Below, one piece after another: positions 54,612 through 62,469 of a stretch of 64,000 nt of DNA. The stretch lies in NCBI RefSeq assembly GCF_017526105.1, contig NZ_CP071839.1, forward strand, positions 186,001-250,000. The letters are read 5' to 3'. The position numbers were made by a program, and so were the translations under genes. This stretch comes from Streptomyces cyanogenus. GTDB taxonomy: Bacteria; Actinomycetota; Actinomycetes; Streptomycetales; Streptomycetaceae. The notes below the pieces were generated by a model. The model did no database searches, was not told where the DNA came from, and saw only the letters and a program-made list of their open reading frames with translations. Each line of letters opens with the position of its first letter. Position 1 is the first letter of the stretch.

Positions 54612-57509
54612 ATGCAGTTCTACCTGTTGGGACCACTCGAAGCTCGCATAGCCGGACAGTCGATCGCGTTGGGGGGTATCAACCAGCGCGCCACGCTCGG
54701 ACTCCTGCTTCTCAACGCCAACCAGGTGGTGCCGACCAGCCAGGTCATAGACGCCCTCTGGGGAATGCACGCTCCCGCCACCTCACGGAAGATGGTGCAG
54801 AACGCCGCCTCCAGTCTCCGCCGGATCATCGCCGAGCACGGAGGCTCGGAGCAGGACACGGAACTGCTCACGCGGAGCCCCGGCTATCTGCTCACCGTGC
54901 CCAGGGACGCCGTGGACCTGTACATCTTCCAGCGGCTGAGCAAGGAAGGGCGGGCCGCACTCGCCGCGGGCGCCTGGGCATCGGCCGCCCGTTCCCTGCG
55001 CGAGGCGCTGGCCCTGTGGCGCGGGCCCGCTCTCTGCGACCTGGCCGAGACCGGGATCAACTGGCCCGAGCTGAGCGCCTTGGAGAGCGCCCGCGGGGCC
55101 GTCGCGGAGGACCTGTACGAGGCCGAGCTGTGCCTGGGCCGGCATCACGATCTCGTCAGCGCCCTGGAGCCGTTGGTCGAGGCGGCGCCCGACCGTGAGC
55201 GGCTGTGCGGCCTGTTGATGCTGGCTCTCTACCGCTGCGGTCGCCAGCGCGAGGCACTGACGGTCTACCAGCGCACCCGCAAGGTCTTACGCACCGAGTT
55301 CGGGCTGGAACCGGGGCGGGATCTGCAGGAGCTGGAGCACAAGATCCTCAACCATGACACCTCGCTGGTCTTCGACCGGTCCGCCGCGGTCACGGCATCC
55401 GGCCGCCGGTCCAGCGACCCCGCCTCCCCGACGGCCGTCCGGGAACCGGCCCCGGCTCCCGAGTCGTCCGCCCCGCCGGAGCCGGCGGTCCCGTACCCGA
55501 TGCCGGCCGCGGCGCCGGCCGCCCGGCCCGCCGCTGCGGCCGTCGACAGCCCGTCCGCGCTCCTCAGCGGGCCGTACCGGACCGAGCGCAAGTGGGTCAG
55601 CGTCCTGACGGCGCGAGCCCTGCTGACCTCGGTCGACGACCCCGAGCAGATAGACGGGGCCCTGAAGGCCATGACCGCGGCGGTCATGGAGGAGGGCGAA
55701 CGCTTCGGCGGGGTCCTCCAGGGCCGGATGGGCGCCCAGTGGTGGGTGCTGTTCGGCGCGCCGCACACCCGGGAGAACGACCCCGAGCGGGCCACCAGGG
55801 CCGCGCTGGCCCTCCAGGACCGGTTCCGGCAGCGCGGCCCCGGCCAGCCGCCCGCCGTATCGCTGCGGGTGGCGGTGGCCACCGGCGAGGTGATGATGAC
55901 TTACGGGGCCCCGGGGGACACTCGTCCCAGCGATGTGATCGGCGGAGTGCTCGACACCTGCCAGCGGCTGCTGGAAGAGGTGCCGGCCGGGGGCGTACGC
56001 GTCTGCGAGCACACGAGCCGGGTCACCCGGGACGCGTTCGAGTACGCGGGTGCCGACGAGCCGGTCGCCGAGCGGGCGACCCCGCCCGGCACGCAACTCT
56101 CCGACGGCTTCCGTCTCAGCCCGTTCATCGGCCGGGAGGCCGAACTCGAGACGCTGTGCCGGCTGTTGCGGACCATACGGTCCCGGCGCCGGCCGCATCT
56201 GGTGACGCTGCTCGGCGAACCCGGCATCGGCAAGAGCCGGCTCGTCCACGAACTGGCGCAGTACGACGCCGGGTTGCCCGAGTCGGCCCGCTGGCTGGTC
56301 GGCCGGGTGTCCCCCTTCGGCTGTGAGACACCACTCGGCGCGCTGTCGGAGATGGTCCGCGGTCTCCTCGGCATCACCGACTCCGACTCCGCGGCGGCCA
56401 CCGAGCGCACCCTCGCCGACGCGGTGGACCGGCTGACCGCGTCACCGGACGAGCGGGCCGTGATGCTGCGCAGGCTGCGTCCGCTGCTCGGGCTGGAGGA
56501 GGACGATCCTGCACCGGCCGGCTGCTCCCCCGAGGCCAAGGCCGAGTCCTTCGCCGTGTGGTGCAAGTTCCTGGAGGAGATCGCGGCCGAGCAGCCCCTG
56601 GTCGCCGTACTGGAGGATCTCCACCTGGCCGACGACATACTGCTGGACTTCGTCGGTTATCTCACCGACCACGTCGGCGCGGTGCCGATCCTCGTCATCG
56701 CCACCGCCCGGCCCGAGCTGCTGCGGGAGCGGCCCCACTGGGGCGGCGGTAAGCGGAACGCCACCACGCTCACGCTTGCCCCACTGACCCGGGAGGAGAG
56801 CGGGCTGCTGCTCAACGAGCTGGCCACGCGCTACCGGGAGCGCGAACGGCTGCCCTCTCCGCCGCCCGGGTCGCGCTGTGCCGACCCGGACGGCTTCGGT
56901 GCCGCGCTGATCTCACAGATGGGCGGGAATCCGCTGTTCGCCTGGGAGTTCATCCGCATGTACCACGACTGCGGCCGGTCGGGCGCCCCCGTCGTCCCGG
57001 CCGGCCCCGAGCACGGCCATCCGCCGCTGCCGCAGTCGGTGTACGCGGTCATCGCCGCGCGGCTGGACCGGCTGGCGCCGGAGGACAAGGAAGTGCTGTA
57101 CGACGCCGCGGTGTTCGGCAACAAGGTGTGGGTGGATGCGGTGGCAGCACTCAACAAGCGCGCGCCGGGCGATGTGGCGGCCTCCCTGCGGCGGCTGGAA
57201 CACCTGGAGTTACTTCGGCGGATCCGGGACAAGTCGGTGCCGGACGGGGTGGCCTACGTGTTCCGGCACGAGCTGGTGCTCGAGGTCGCCTACTCCCACC
57301 TGCCCCGCGCCGTTCGGGCCGCCAAACACCTGCGGGCCGCGGCCTGGCTGGAGAGCCTGCCCACGCACCGCGCGGATCTGCTCGCTGTGCACTACGAGCT
57401 GGCGGCCTCCGCGTCGGAGGACGGTTCGGCCGACAACGGGCGGCTGTCCGGCCATCGTGCCCGCCGCATCCGCCGGCCCGCACATCCGCCGCTGGCCATG
57501 CCGGTCTGA
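54612..57509 (+). CDS. SARP-ATPase regulator with degenerate cyclase-like domain and TTA codon
   Basis: 965 residues from ATG 54612 (MQFYLLGPLEARIAGQSIAL), close behind GGGGGA. An OmpR-type HTH (ATSRKMVQNAASSLRRIIAE) and BTAD (to about 245) make it a SARP. A Pro/Ala linker precedes a class III cyclase-like domain (about 325-490: RKWVSVLTARALLTSV, GEVMMTYGAPGDTRPSDVIG), which seems to lack metal-binding Asp. An AAA/NB-ARC-type ATPase follows (Walker A GEPGIGKSRLVHEL near 536, LEDLHLADD near 666). Codon 226 is TTA (55287-55289), giving bldA dependence. The C-terminus seems short for an AfsR-type protein. It probably activates the AHBA/ansamycin genes with the LAL. Confidence 0.9.
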   Translation: MQFYLLGPLEARIAGQSIALGGINQRATLGLLLLNANQVVPTSQVIDALWGMHAPATSRKMVQNAASSLRRIIAEHGGSEQDTELLTRSPGYLLTVPRDAVDLYIFQRLSKEGRAALAAGAWASAARSLREALALWRGPALCDLAETGINWPELSALESARGAVAEDLYEAELCLGRHHDLVSALEPLVEAAPDRERLCGLLMLALYRCGRQREALTVYQRTRKVLRTEFGLEPGRDLQELEHKILNHDTSLVFDRSAAVTASGRRSSDPASPTAVREPAPAPESSAPPEPAVPYPMPAAAPAARPAAAAVDSPSALLSGPYRTERKWVSVLTARALLTSVDDPEQIDGALKAMTAAVMEEGERFGGVLQGRMGAQWWVLFGAPHTRENDPERATRAALALQDRFRQRGPGQPPAVSLRVAVATGEVMMTYGAPGDTRPSDVIGGVLDTCQRLLEEVPAGGVRVCEHTSRVTRDAFEYAGADEPVAERATPPGTQLSDGFRLSPFIGREAELETLCRLLRTIRSRRRPHLVTLLGEPGIGKSRLVHELAQYDAGLPESARWLVGRVSPFGCETPLGALSEMVRGLLGITDSDSAAATERTLADAVDRLTASPDERAVMLRRLRPLLGLEEDDPAPAGCSPEAKAESFAVWCKFLEEIAAEQPLVAVLEDLHLADDILLDFVGYLTDHVGAVPILVIATARPELLRERPHWGGGKRNATTLTLAPLTREESGLLLNELATRYRERERLPSPPPGSRCADPDGFGAALISQMGGNPLFAWEFIRMYHDCGRSGAPVVPAGPEHGHPPLPQSVYAVIAARLDRLAPEDKEVLYDAAVFGNKVWVDAVAALNKRAPGDVAASLRRLEHLELLRRIRDKSVPDGVAYVFRHELVLEVAYSHLPRAVRAAKHLRAAAWLESLPTHRADLLAVHYELAASASEDGSADNGRLSGHRARRIRRPAHPPLAMPV

Positions 57510-57534
57510 CGCCCGGCCGCGGGGGCGTGCGGGC

Positions 57535-58407
57535 TCAGGCCGGCCCGCGTGCCAGCAGCAGCGCGCCCTGGAGGGAGGAGAGGCCGCCGAGGGCCGCGGC
57601 GGCCGGCTCGACCGGCGGCCCGCCCGGCCTGGCGAGCCGCTGTGCGTGCCGGCGCACCCGTTCGGCGAAGTCCGGCAGGCCGGCGGCGAACCCCCCTCCG
57701 ATGGTGATCCGGTCGGGGCGCACCAACTCGGCCAGGCTCACCGCGGCGGCGGCCAGCGCGGCACAGCTTTCCTCCACCGCCTCGACGGCCCAGGAACGTC
57801 CCCGGGCGAGGGCGCCCCCCAGTTCGGTGAACGGGACCTCGCCGCCGCGCAGCGCGGCGGCCCGGCGCAACGTCGCCGGTCCGGAGGCCACGGCCTGCAG
57901 GCAGCCGTACCTGCCGCAGTCGCACCGAGGCCCGCCCCGGTCCACGATGATGTGCCCGGCCTCGCAGGAGCCACGGCCGGTTCCGGGGCAGAGCCGGCCA
58001 TCCAGCACGATCCCGCCGCCGATACCGGTGCCCACGCCGAGATGGACGAGGTGCCGCACGCCGGCCGCGTGGGCCTCGGCGAGGGCGGCCAGATCGCCGT
58101 CGTCGGCGTACCGGACAGGTGTCCCGGGGAACAGCAGGTCCAGCGAGCCGGCGAGGTCGAGGCCGGTCCACCCGGGCCGCCCGGGCCAGGTGACCACCTT
58201 GCCCCCGCGGTCCAGGGTCGCCGGGACCGAGACGCCGACCGCCTCGAGGTCGCGCGTCGAGCCTTCGCACACGGCGTGGACGCCCTCGGCCAGTGCGGTC
58301 ATGTCCTGGCGCGTTCCTTCGAACGGTGGCCAGCGGAACGTGGCCTCTCGGACCGCGGAGCCGGGTCCGACCACCTTCAGCGCCACCTTCGTGCCACCGA
58401 TGTCCAC
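57535..58407 (-). CDS. rifN: ROK-family kanosamine kinase (rifN-like)
   Basis: 290 residues ending at 57535. DIGGTKVALKVVG (phosphate loop), HLGVGTGIGGGIV, EAGHIIVDRGGPRCDCGRYG with a CxCG-xxx-GC zinc motif and LQAVASGP are ROK signatures. RifN homologues phosphorylate kanosamine at C6 in AHBA supply. The 5' end is odd: the frame has a stop 21 bases upstream of GTG 58407, leaving only non-standard codons (ATC, GTC, ACG) between, although VIRHLGVDIGGTK would look a better N-terminus. So a rare start codon, or a sequence error there, is possible. Convergent with the SARP gene (25-base gap). Confidence 0.85.
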   Translation of the reverse strand: MDIGGTKVALKVVGPGSAVREATFRWPPFEGTRQDMTALAEGVHAVCEGSTRDLEAVGVSVPATLDRGGKVVTWPGRPGWTGLDLAGSLDLLFPGTPVRYADDGDLAALAEAHAAGVRHLVHLGVGTGIGGGIVLDGRLCPGTGRGSCEAGHIIVDRGGPRCDCGRYGCLQAVASGPATLRRAAALRGGEVPFTELGGALARGRSWAVEAVEESCAALAAAAVSLAELVRPDRITIGGGFAAGLPDFAERVRRHAQRLARPGGPPVEPAAAALGGLSSLQGALLLARGPA

Positions 58408-58631
58408 TCCGAGATGTCTGATGACGACCCCCGTTCACCTGGGTACGGCCGATACGTGTCCGCGGCGCCGCGGACGACCCGAGTGTGGCGCGGCGGGGCC
58501 TGCGTCGGCACCCCTAGCGTCCCCCCTAGGACATCCCAGAATCCGTTCGGGTCCTCGATGGCCGCCGTCCGCGATGGCGATGGTCCGCCGGCACCACTTA
58601 GCCTCTCCGCAAGCGCCGGGATGTCGAGCCT

Positions 58632-59417
58632 ATGGGGGCACTCGTGGTACCGCACGACTGGTTGTTCTGCCGACTGTCCGGAGCCCGCATGCCGGAGCTG
58701 CCCGAGCTGGTCCGCGTGCTGCGGGCGGCGGACGGCATCTGGTTCTTCGATCCGGCGGAGGATTCGCCCGGCCCCGCCTTCGCACTGTGGTGCCGCACCG
58801 CACCCGAGCGGCGGGAGGAGATCCGGACGGCCCTGCGGGCCGAGGGCGCCGTCCGGATCGTGGAGGAACGCCACGGCGAGCGCCCGGTGGTCCACCGCGG
58901 TGCCCGGGGCTTCGATCTCTCCGACGAACTGGCCGCCGTATCAAGCGAGTTGGCCGTCGCACTGACGGCGGAGGGAGGGCCCGCCGACCAGGAGGCGCTG
59001 GTCTGGGCGGTACGACACCTGCAGCATGTCGTGGGTCTCGTCCCGCAGCGGGACCGCCGGGCGTTCCTGTTCGCCTGCTGGCAGCAGTGGAGTGCGGGCC
59101 TGGCACCCGAGGACCGGGTCTCGCTGGGCCTCCAGGCGGAGATCGAGGCGGAGTCGGTGACCGGGCAGGCGGCGGCCGGCCCGCGGCGGGGGCCGGCCGT
59201 GTCCTGGACCCGGTACACCGAGAGGACCCGCGCGATCGCCGCCGACCCCGCGTTCACCGCGCAAGCCCCGGGGAACTACCTGCTCTTCCGGCACGCCCAC
59301 CGCACCCATGCGCGGATGGGCCTGCCCCTCGCCGTCGAGGCGCTGGCGGCCCGGATCGTCCGGGCGGAGCTCGACGCCACCGGGGCGCCCGCCGCACCCA
59401 GCCTGCAGAACGCCTGA
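58632..59417 (+). CDS. SpaB_C/thiopeptide-type-bacteriocin-domain-like protein
   Basis: 261 residues from ATG 58632 (MGALVVPHDWLFCRLSGARM). A tandem of an N-terminal WLFCRLSG region, WFFDPAEDSPGPAF, RIVEERHGERPVVHRGARGF and the C-terminal helix YLLFRHAHRTHARMGLPLAV follows the order of the stand-alone SpaB_C domain (thiopeptide-type bacteriocin biosynthesis, lantibiotic dehydratase C-terminal half). These domains bind leader peptides or add amino acids to peptides (PEARL). No precursor peptide gene is visible. Its place between rifN and rifG implies co-function in the AHBA pathway or tailoring, but by eye the match is moderate. The strongest non-standard gene of the cluster. Confidence 0.65.
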   Translation: MGALVVPHDWLFCRLSGARMPELPELVRVLRAADGIWFFDPAEDSPGPAFALWCRTAPERREEIRTALRAEGAVRIVEERHGERPVVHRGARGFDLSDELAAVSSELAVALTAEGGPADQEALVWAVRHLQHVVGLVPQRDRRAFLFACWQQWSAGLAPEDRVSLGLQAEIEAESVTGQAAAGPRRGPAVSWTRYTERTRAIAADPAFTAQAPGNYLLFRHAHRTHARMGLPLAVEALAARIVRAELDATGAPAAPSLQNA

Positions 59418-59464
59418 CCCACGCACCGCCGAAGCATTCCACCAGCCTTGAGAGGAAGCACCGC

Positions 59465-60559
59465 GTGAACGCCATGCCCGCGCCCGTGCAGCCGTCCGGA
59501 CCGCCGGTAGGCGGCGCCCCGGCAGCCAACGGGCTCCACGTCGTGGAGGTCCCGCTCGGCGACCGCTCCTACTCGGTGCACATCGGTCCCGGGGCACGCA
59601 CCGCGCTGGCCGGGGCGGTCGCCGCCCTCGGAGCCCGGCGTGCGGTGCTGGTCTCCGCCCGGCCCGACGAGTGGAACCCGGACACCGGCGTGGAGACGCT
59701 GGTGCTGCGGGCCAGGGACGGAGAACCCGACAAGACCCTCGCGAGCGTCGGAGAACTGTGCAGCCGCTTCGCACGTTTCGGGCTCACCCGGGACGACGTC
59801 GTCGTATCCGTCGGCGGCGGCACCACCACGGACACCGTGGGCCTGGCCGCCGCGCTCTACCACCGTGGCGTGCCGGTGATCCACCTGCCCACCACCCTGC
59901 TGGCCCAGGTCGACGCGAGCATCGGCGGCAAGACGGCGGTGAACCTGCCGGAGGGCAAGAACCTGGTGGGCGCCTACTGGCAGCCCAAGGCCGTGTACTG
60001 CGACACCGACTACCTGAGCACGCTGCCCCGGCGGGAGTGGACCAACGGATACGGCGAGATCGCCCGTTGCATGTTCATCGGCACGGGCGATCTGCGCGGA
60101 CTGCCGCTGCCCGAGCAGATCGCGGCCAGTGTGGCGCGCAAGGCGGAGATCGTGGTGGCCGACGAGCGGGACGGCGGGCTGCGGCACCTGCTCAACTACG
60201 GTCACACGCTGGGCCACGCGCTGGAACGGGCCACCGACTACGCGCTGCGGCACGGTGAGGGGGTGGCGATCGGCACGGTGTTCGCCGGGCGGCTCGCCGG
60301 TGCCCTGGGCCGGATCGGCGAGCGCAGAGTGGCCGAACACCTGGAGGTCGTCGAGCACTACGGCCTGCCCGTCGGGCTGCCGGAGTCGCTGGACATCCCC
60401 GAGGTGATCGGCCTGATGCGGCGGGACAAGAAGGCGACCCGCGGGCTCACTTTCGTGCTGGACGGCCGGGACGGTGCCGAACTGGTCGAGGACGTCGACG
60501 AGTCGATCGTGGCGGCCACCCTGGTGACGATGCCGCGGCAGAGCCTGCCCCAGGGCTGA
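59465..60559 (+). CDS. rifG: Aminodehydroquinate synthase (rifG-like)
   Basis: 364 residues from GTG 59465, with AGAGGAAG 6 bases upstream (the 57128 start of a longer open frame is artefactual). The dehydroquinate-synthase family appears in DVVVSVGGGTTTDTVGLAAA, QVDASIGGKTAVNLPEGKN, LLNYGHTLGHALERATDYA and RRDKKATRGLTFVLDG, the NAD site, catalytic Lys and metal-ligand His pattern. RifG types cyclise aminoDAHP to aminodehydroquinate. The gene is 47 bases after the SpaB_C-like gene, likely one transcript, and ends convergent to rifM with a double hairpin between. Confidence 0.92.
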   Translation: MNAMPAPVQPSGPPVGGAPAANGLHVVEVPLGDRSYSVHIGPGARTALAGAVAALGARRAVLVSARPDEWNPDTGVETLVLRARDGEPDKTLASVGELCSRFARFGLTRDDVVVSVGGGTTTDTVGLAAALYHRGVPVIHLPTTLLAQVDASIGGKTAVNLPEGKNLVGAYWQPKAVYCDTDYLSTLPRREWTNGYGEIARCMFIGTGDLRGLPLPEQIAASVARKAEIVVADERDGGLRHLLNYGHTLGHALERATDYALRHGEGVAIGTVFAGRLAGALGRIGERRVAEHLEVVEHYGLPVGLPESLDIPEVIGLMRRDKKATRGLTFVLDGRDGAELVEDVDESIVAATLVTMPRQSLPQG

Positions 60560-60567
60560 GCGGCCCG

Positions 60568-60632
60568 CCGTGCGGGCGTGAAACCCGCGCCCGCACGGCA
60601 CGGGCCCGGAAGCCGGTCCGGCTTCCGGGCCC
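60568..60632. terminator. Two hairpins, bidirectional terminator between rifG and rifM
   Basis: CCGTGCGGGCG (60568-60578) pairs with CGCCCGCACGG (60588-60598), and GGGCCCGGAAGCC (60602-60614) pairs with GGCTTCCGGGCCC (60620-60632). Both stems are perfect and lie between convergent genes. Confidence 0.8.
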
Positions 60633-60652
60633 TTCGTCGCTCCGGTGGTGGT

Positions 60653-61345
60653 TCAGCGGGCCGGCACCGGTGGGCAGAGCCCGAGAAGGGCAGCGGGCGA
60701 CCGCAGCACCACGTCCGGCTCGGCGGCGAGCATCTCGTCCTCGGCCGTCTCGCCCCACAGCGCGGCCACCGCGGTCACCCCCGCGGACCGCGCGCTGGCC
60801 AGGTCGGTGAGCGCGTCCCCGACCATCATGGCCTCTTCGGGGCCGCTGTCCATGAGGTCAAGGGCCCGCCGCACGATGTCGGGGGCCGGCTTGGGCCGGG
60901 CGACCTCGTCGGAACCGATCACGTGGTCGAACAGCGGGAGCACGCCGAGCTGCTCCAGCAGTGAGCGGGCCCGCGGGCCGCTCTTCCCGGTGGCCACCGA
61001 GAGCTTCAGGCCGCGCTCGCGCAGCTCCGTCAGCAGCGGCGCCACACCGGGGAAGAGCTGGACGCGGTGCGCGAGCCGGTAGCTCTCCCGCACGAAGGGC
61101 TCCTCCATCTCAAGCGGCAGTCCCATGATCCGCATGATGTCGGGAAAGTAGCGGCCCAAGTGCCGGTTGTACTCGCGGAACGGCGGTTCGCCGGGTCCGA
61201 CGACCTCCGCGTAGGCGATGGTGAACGCCTCGCGCATGACCTCGAAGCTGTCGACCAGCACCCCGTCCAGGTCGAAAACGACGGCCCGGTACCCGAGGGC
61301 CCGGCCGGTCGGGGAACTGGCGGTGCTGCTCAGGGTGTCGCTCAT
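60653..61345 (-). CDS. rifM: HAD-type phosphatase (rifM-like)
   Basis: 230 residues from ATG 61345, overlapping the rifL stop (ATGA). HAD motifs are VVFDLDGVLVDS (D25, D27), LSVATGKSG, RPKPAPDIV and MMVGDALTDL, so the phosphatase site is intact. In ansamycin producers RifM homologues act with RifL/RifK in aminosugar/AHBA formation and phosphate removal. It ends the rifJ-K-L-M operon. The convergent rifG is downstream. Confidence 0.9.
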   Translation of the reverse strand: MSDTLSSTASSPTGRALGYRAVVFDLDGVLVDSFEVMREAFTIAYAEVVGPGEPPFREYNRHLGRYFPDIMRIMGLPLEMEEPFVRESYRLAHRVQLFPGVAPLLTELRERGLKLSVATGKSGPRARSLLEQLGVLPLFDHVIGSDEVARPKPAPDIVRRALDLMDSGPEEAMMVGDALTDLASARSAGVTAVAALWGETAEDEMLAAEPDVVLRSPAALLGLCPPVPAR

Positions 61346-62469
61346 CGCTGCCTCTCGGGTGAAGGGACGAGGGCCGGTGCCGTGTGTGCCTTGTGGGCCG
61401 ACCGGTAGATCCGCTCGATGACACCGATGGCCCGGGCGGCGTCCTCGGCCGCCCGGCCGCGCAGGGCCGAGTCGGCCAGCAGTCCGGGCAGCTCGTCGAG
61501 CTGGCGCGCGTACTCGGCGCCTATCTCCTCGGCAGGCACCGGAAGTTCGGTGGTGACGCCGTCCGTGGTCCGGGTGACCCTCGGGCGGGCCACCCGGTTG
61601 GGGCTGAATCCGAAGGTGCATTCCAGGGCCGCGGAGCCGTCGCTGCCGTCCACCCGGATCCGGGTGACGTCGGTCGCCCGGTGCGAGGCCCAGGCGGCCC
61701 GCAGGGTGACCGACACCCCCTCGTCGGTGACGAGGAATGCGCGTGCCGTGTCCTCCACGTTGCCGGGTCCGCCCGGCGACGGCTCCTCGGCCCGCCAGTC
61801 CGCCCGCGCCGCGCCCTGGTTGACGAAGTCCCCGGAGACCGTGCCCACGGCCTGGTCGAAGCGGACCGGGCCGAGCAGCGAGGTCAGGGTGTCCAGCAGA
61901 TGCCAGCCGAGGTCGAGCAGCGCGCCGCCCCCGGCGAGCGAGGCTCTGGTGAACCAGCCGTTCCCGTTCGGCACGCCCCGGGCCCGGACCCACTCCAGGT
62001 CCACGTGCCGGATCCGGCCCAGACTGCCCACCGCCTCACGCAGCACGGCGACGTCGGCGCGGTAGCGGGCCGCGCTGCCGGCCAGCAGCACGGTGCCGCC
62101 CGCCCGTTCTGCCGCCGTCAGCTGCCGTGCCTCCGCGCTGCTCAGGCAGACCGGCTTCTCCAGGAACACCGGGGTGCCCCTGGCCAGCAGCCCCGTGGCC
62201 ACGGCGGCGTGGAGGTGGTTGGGCACCGCGACCACCGCCAGGTCGGCCAGGTCCGGTGGGAGCCGGCCGGCGTCGGTGAAGAGGGGCGCGTCGATGCCCT
62301 CGGCGGCGAGCACCCCGGGCGCCTGGGGTGCCGGGTCGACGACTGCGCTGACGGTGTACCGGGGGTGGCGGCGCAGCCGCGGCAGCCAGATGGAGGAGCC
62401 GGCCCAGCCGAGCCCGACCATGGCGATCCGCAGGGGTTCCGCGGCCGCGCCCTCCAGGCCGCCGGTCAT
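61342..62469 (-). CDS. rifL: Gfo/Idh/MocA-type oxidoreductase (rifL-like)
   Basis: 375 residues from ATG 62469, whose ATGA overlaps the rifK stop. The nucleotide fold is RIAMVGLGWAGSSIWLPRLR. The Gfo/Idh motif is VFLEKPVCLSSAEARQL, and ALLDLGWHLLDTLTSLLG is the typical later helix. RifL homologues are the dehydrogenase partner of AHBA synthase, making the ketosugar on the way to kanosamine. Coupling by four-base overlaps to rifK and rifM suggests a complex. Confidence 0.9.
   Translation of the reverse strand: MTGGLEGAAAEPLRIAMVGLGWAGSSIWLPRLRRHPRYTVSAVVDPAPQAPGVLAAEGIDAPLFTDAGRLPPDLADLAVVAVPNHLHAAVATGLLARGTPVFLEKPVCLSSAEARQLTAAERAGGTVLLAGSAARYRADVAVLREAVGSLGRIRHVDLEWVRARGVPNGNGWFTRASLAGGGALLDLGWHLLDTLTSLLGPVRFDQAVGTVSGDFVNQGAARADWRAEEPSPGGPGNVEDTARAFLVTDEGVSVTLRAAWASHRATDVTRIRVDGSDGSAALECTFGFSPNRVARPRVTRTTDGVTTELPVPAEEIGAEYARQLDELPGLLADSALRGRAAEDAARAIGVIERIYRSAHKAHTAPALVPSPERQR

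Noticed and set aside
57128..60559. One 1143-residue plus-strand frame covering rifN (antisense), the SpaB_C-like gene and rifG
   Set aside because: High-GC read-through artefact. Only the last 364 residues match a known family, from GTG 59465 with its own ribosome site.
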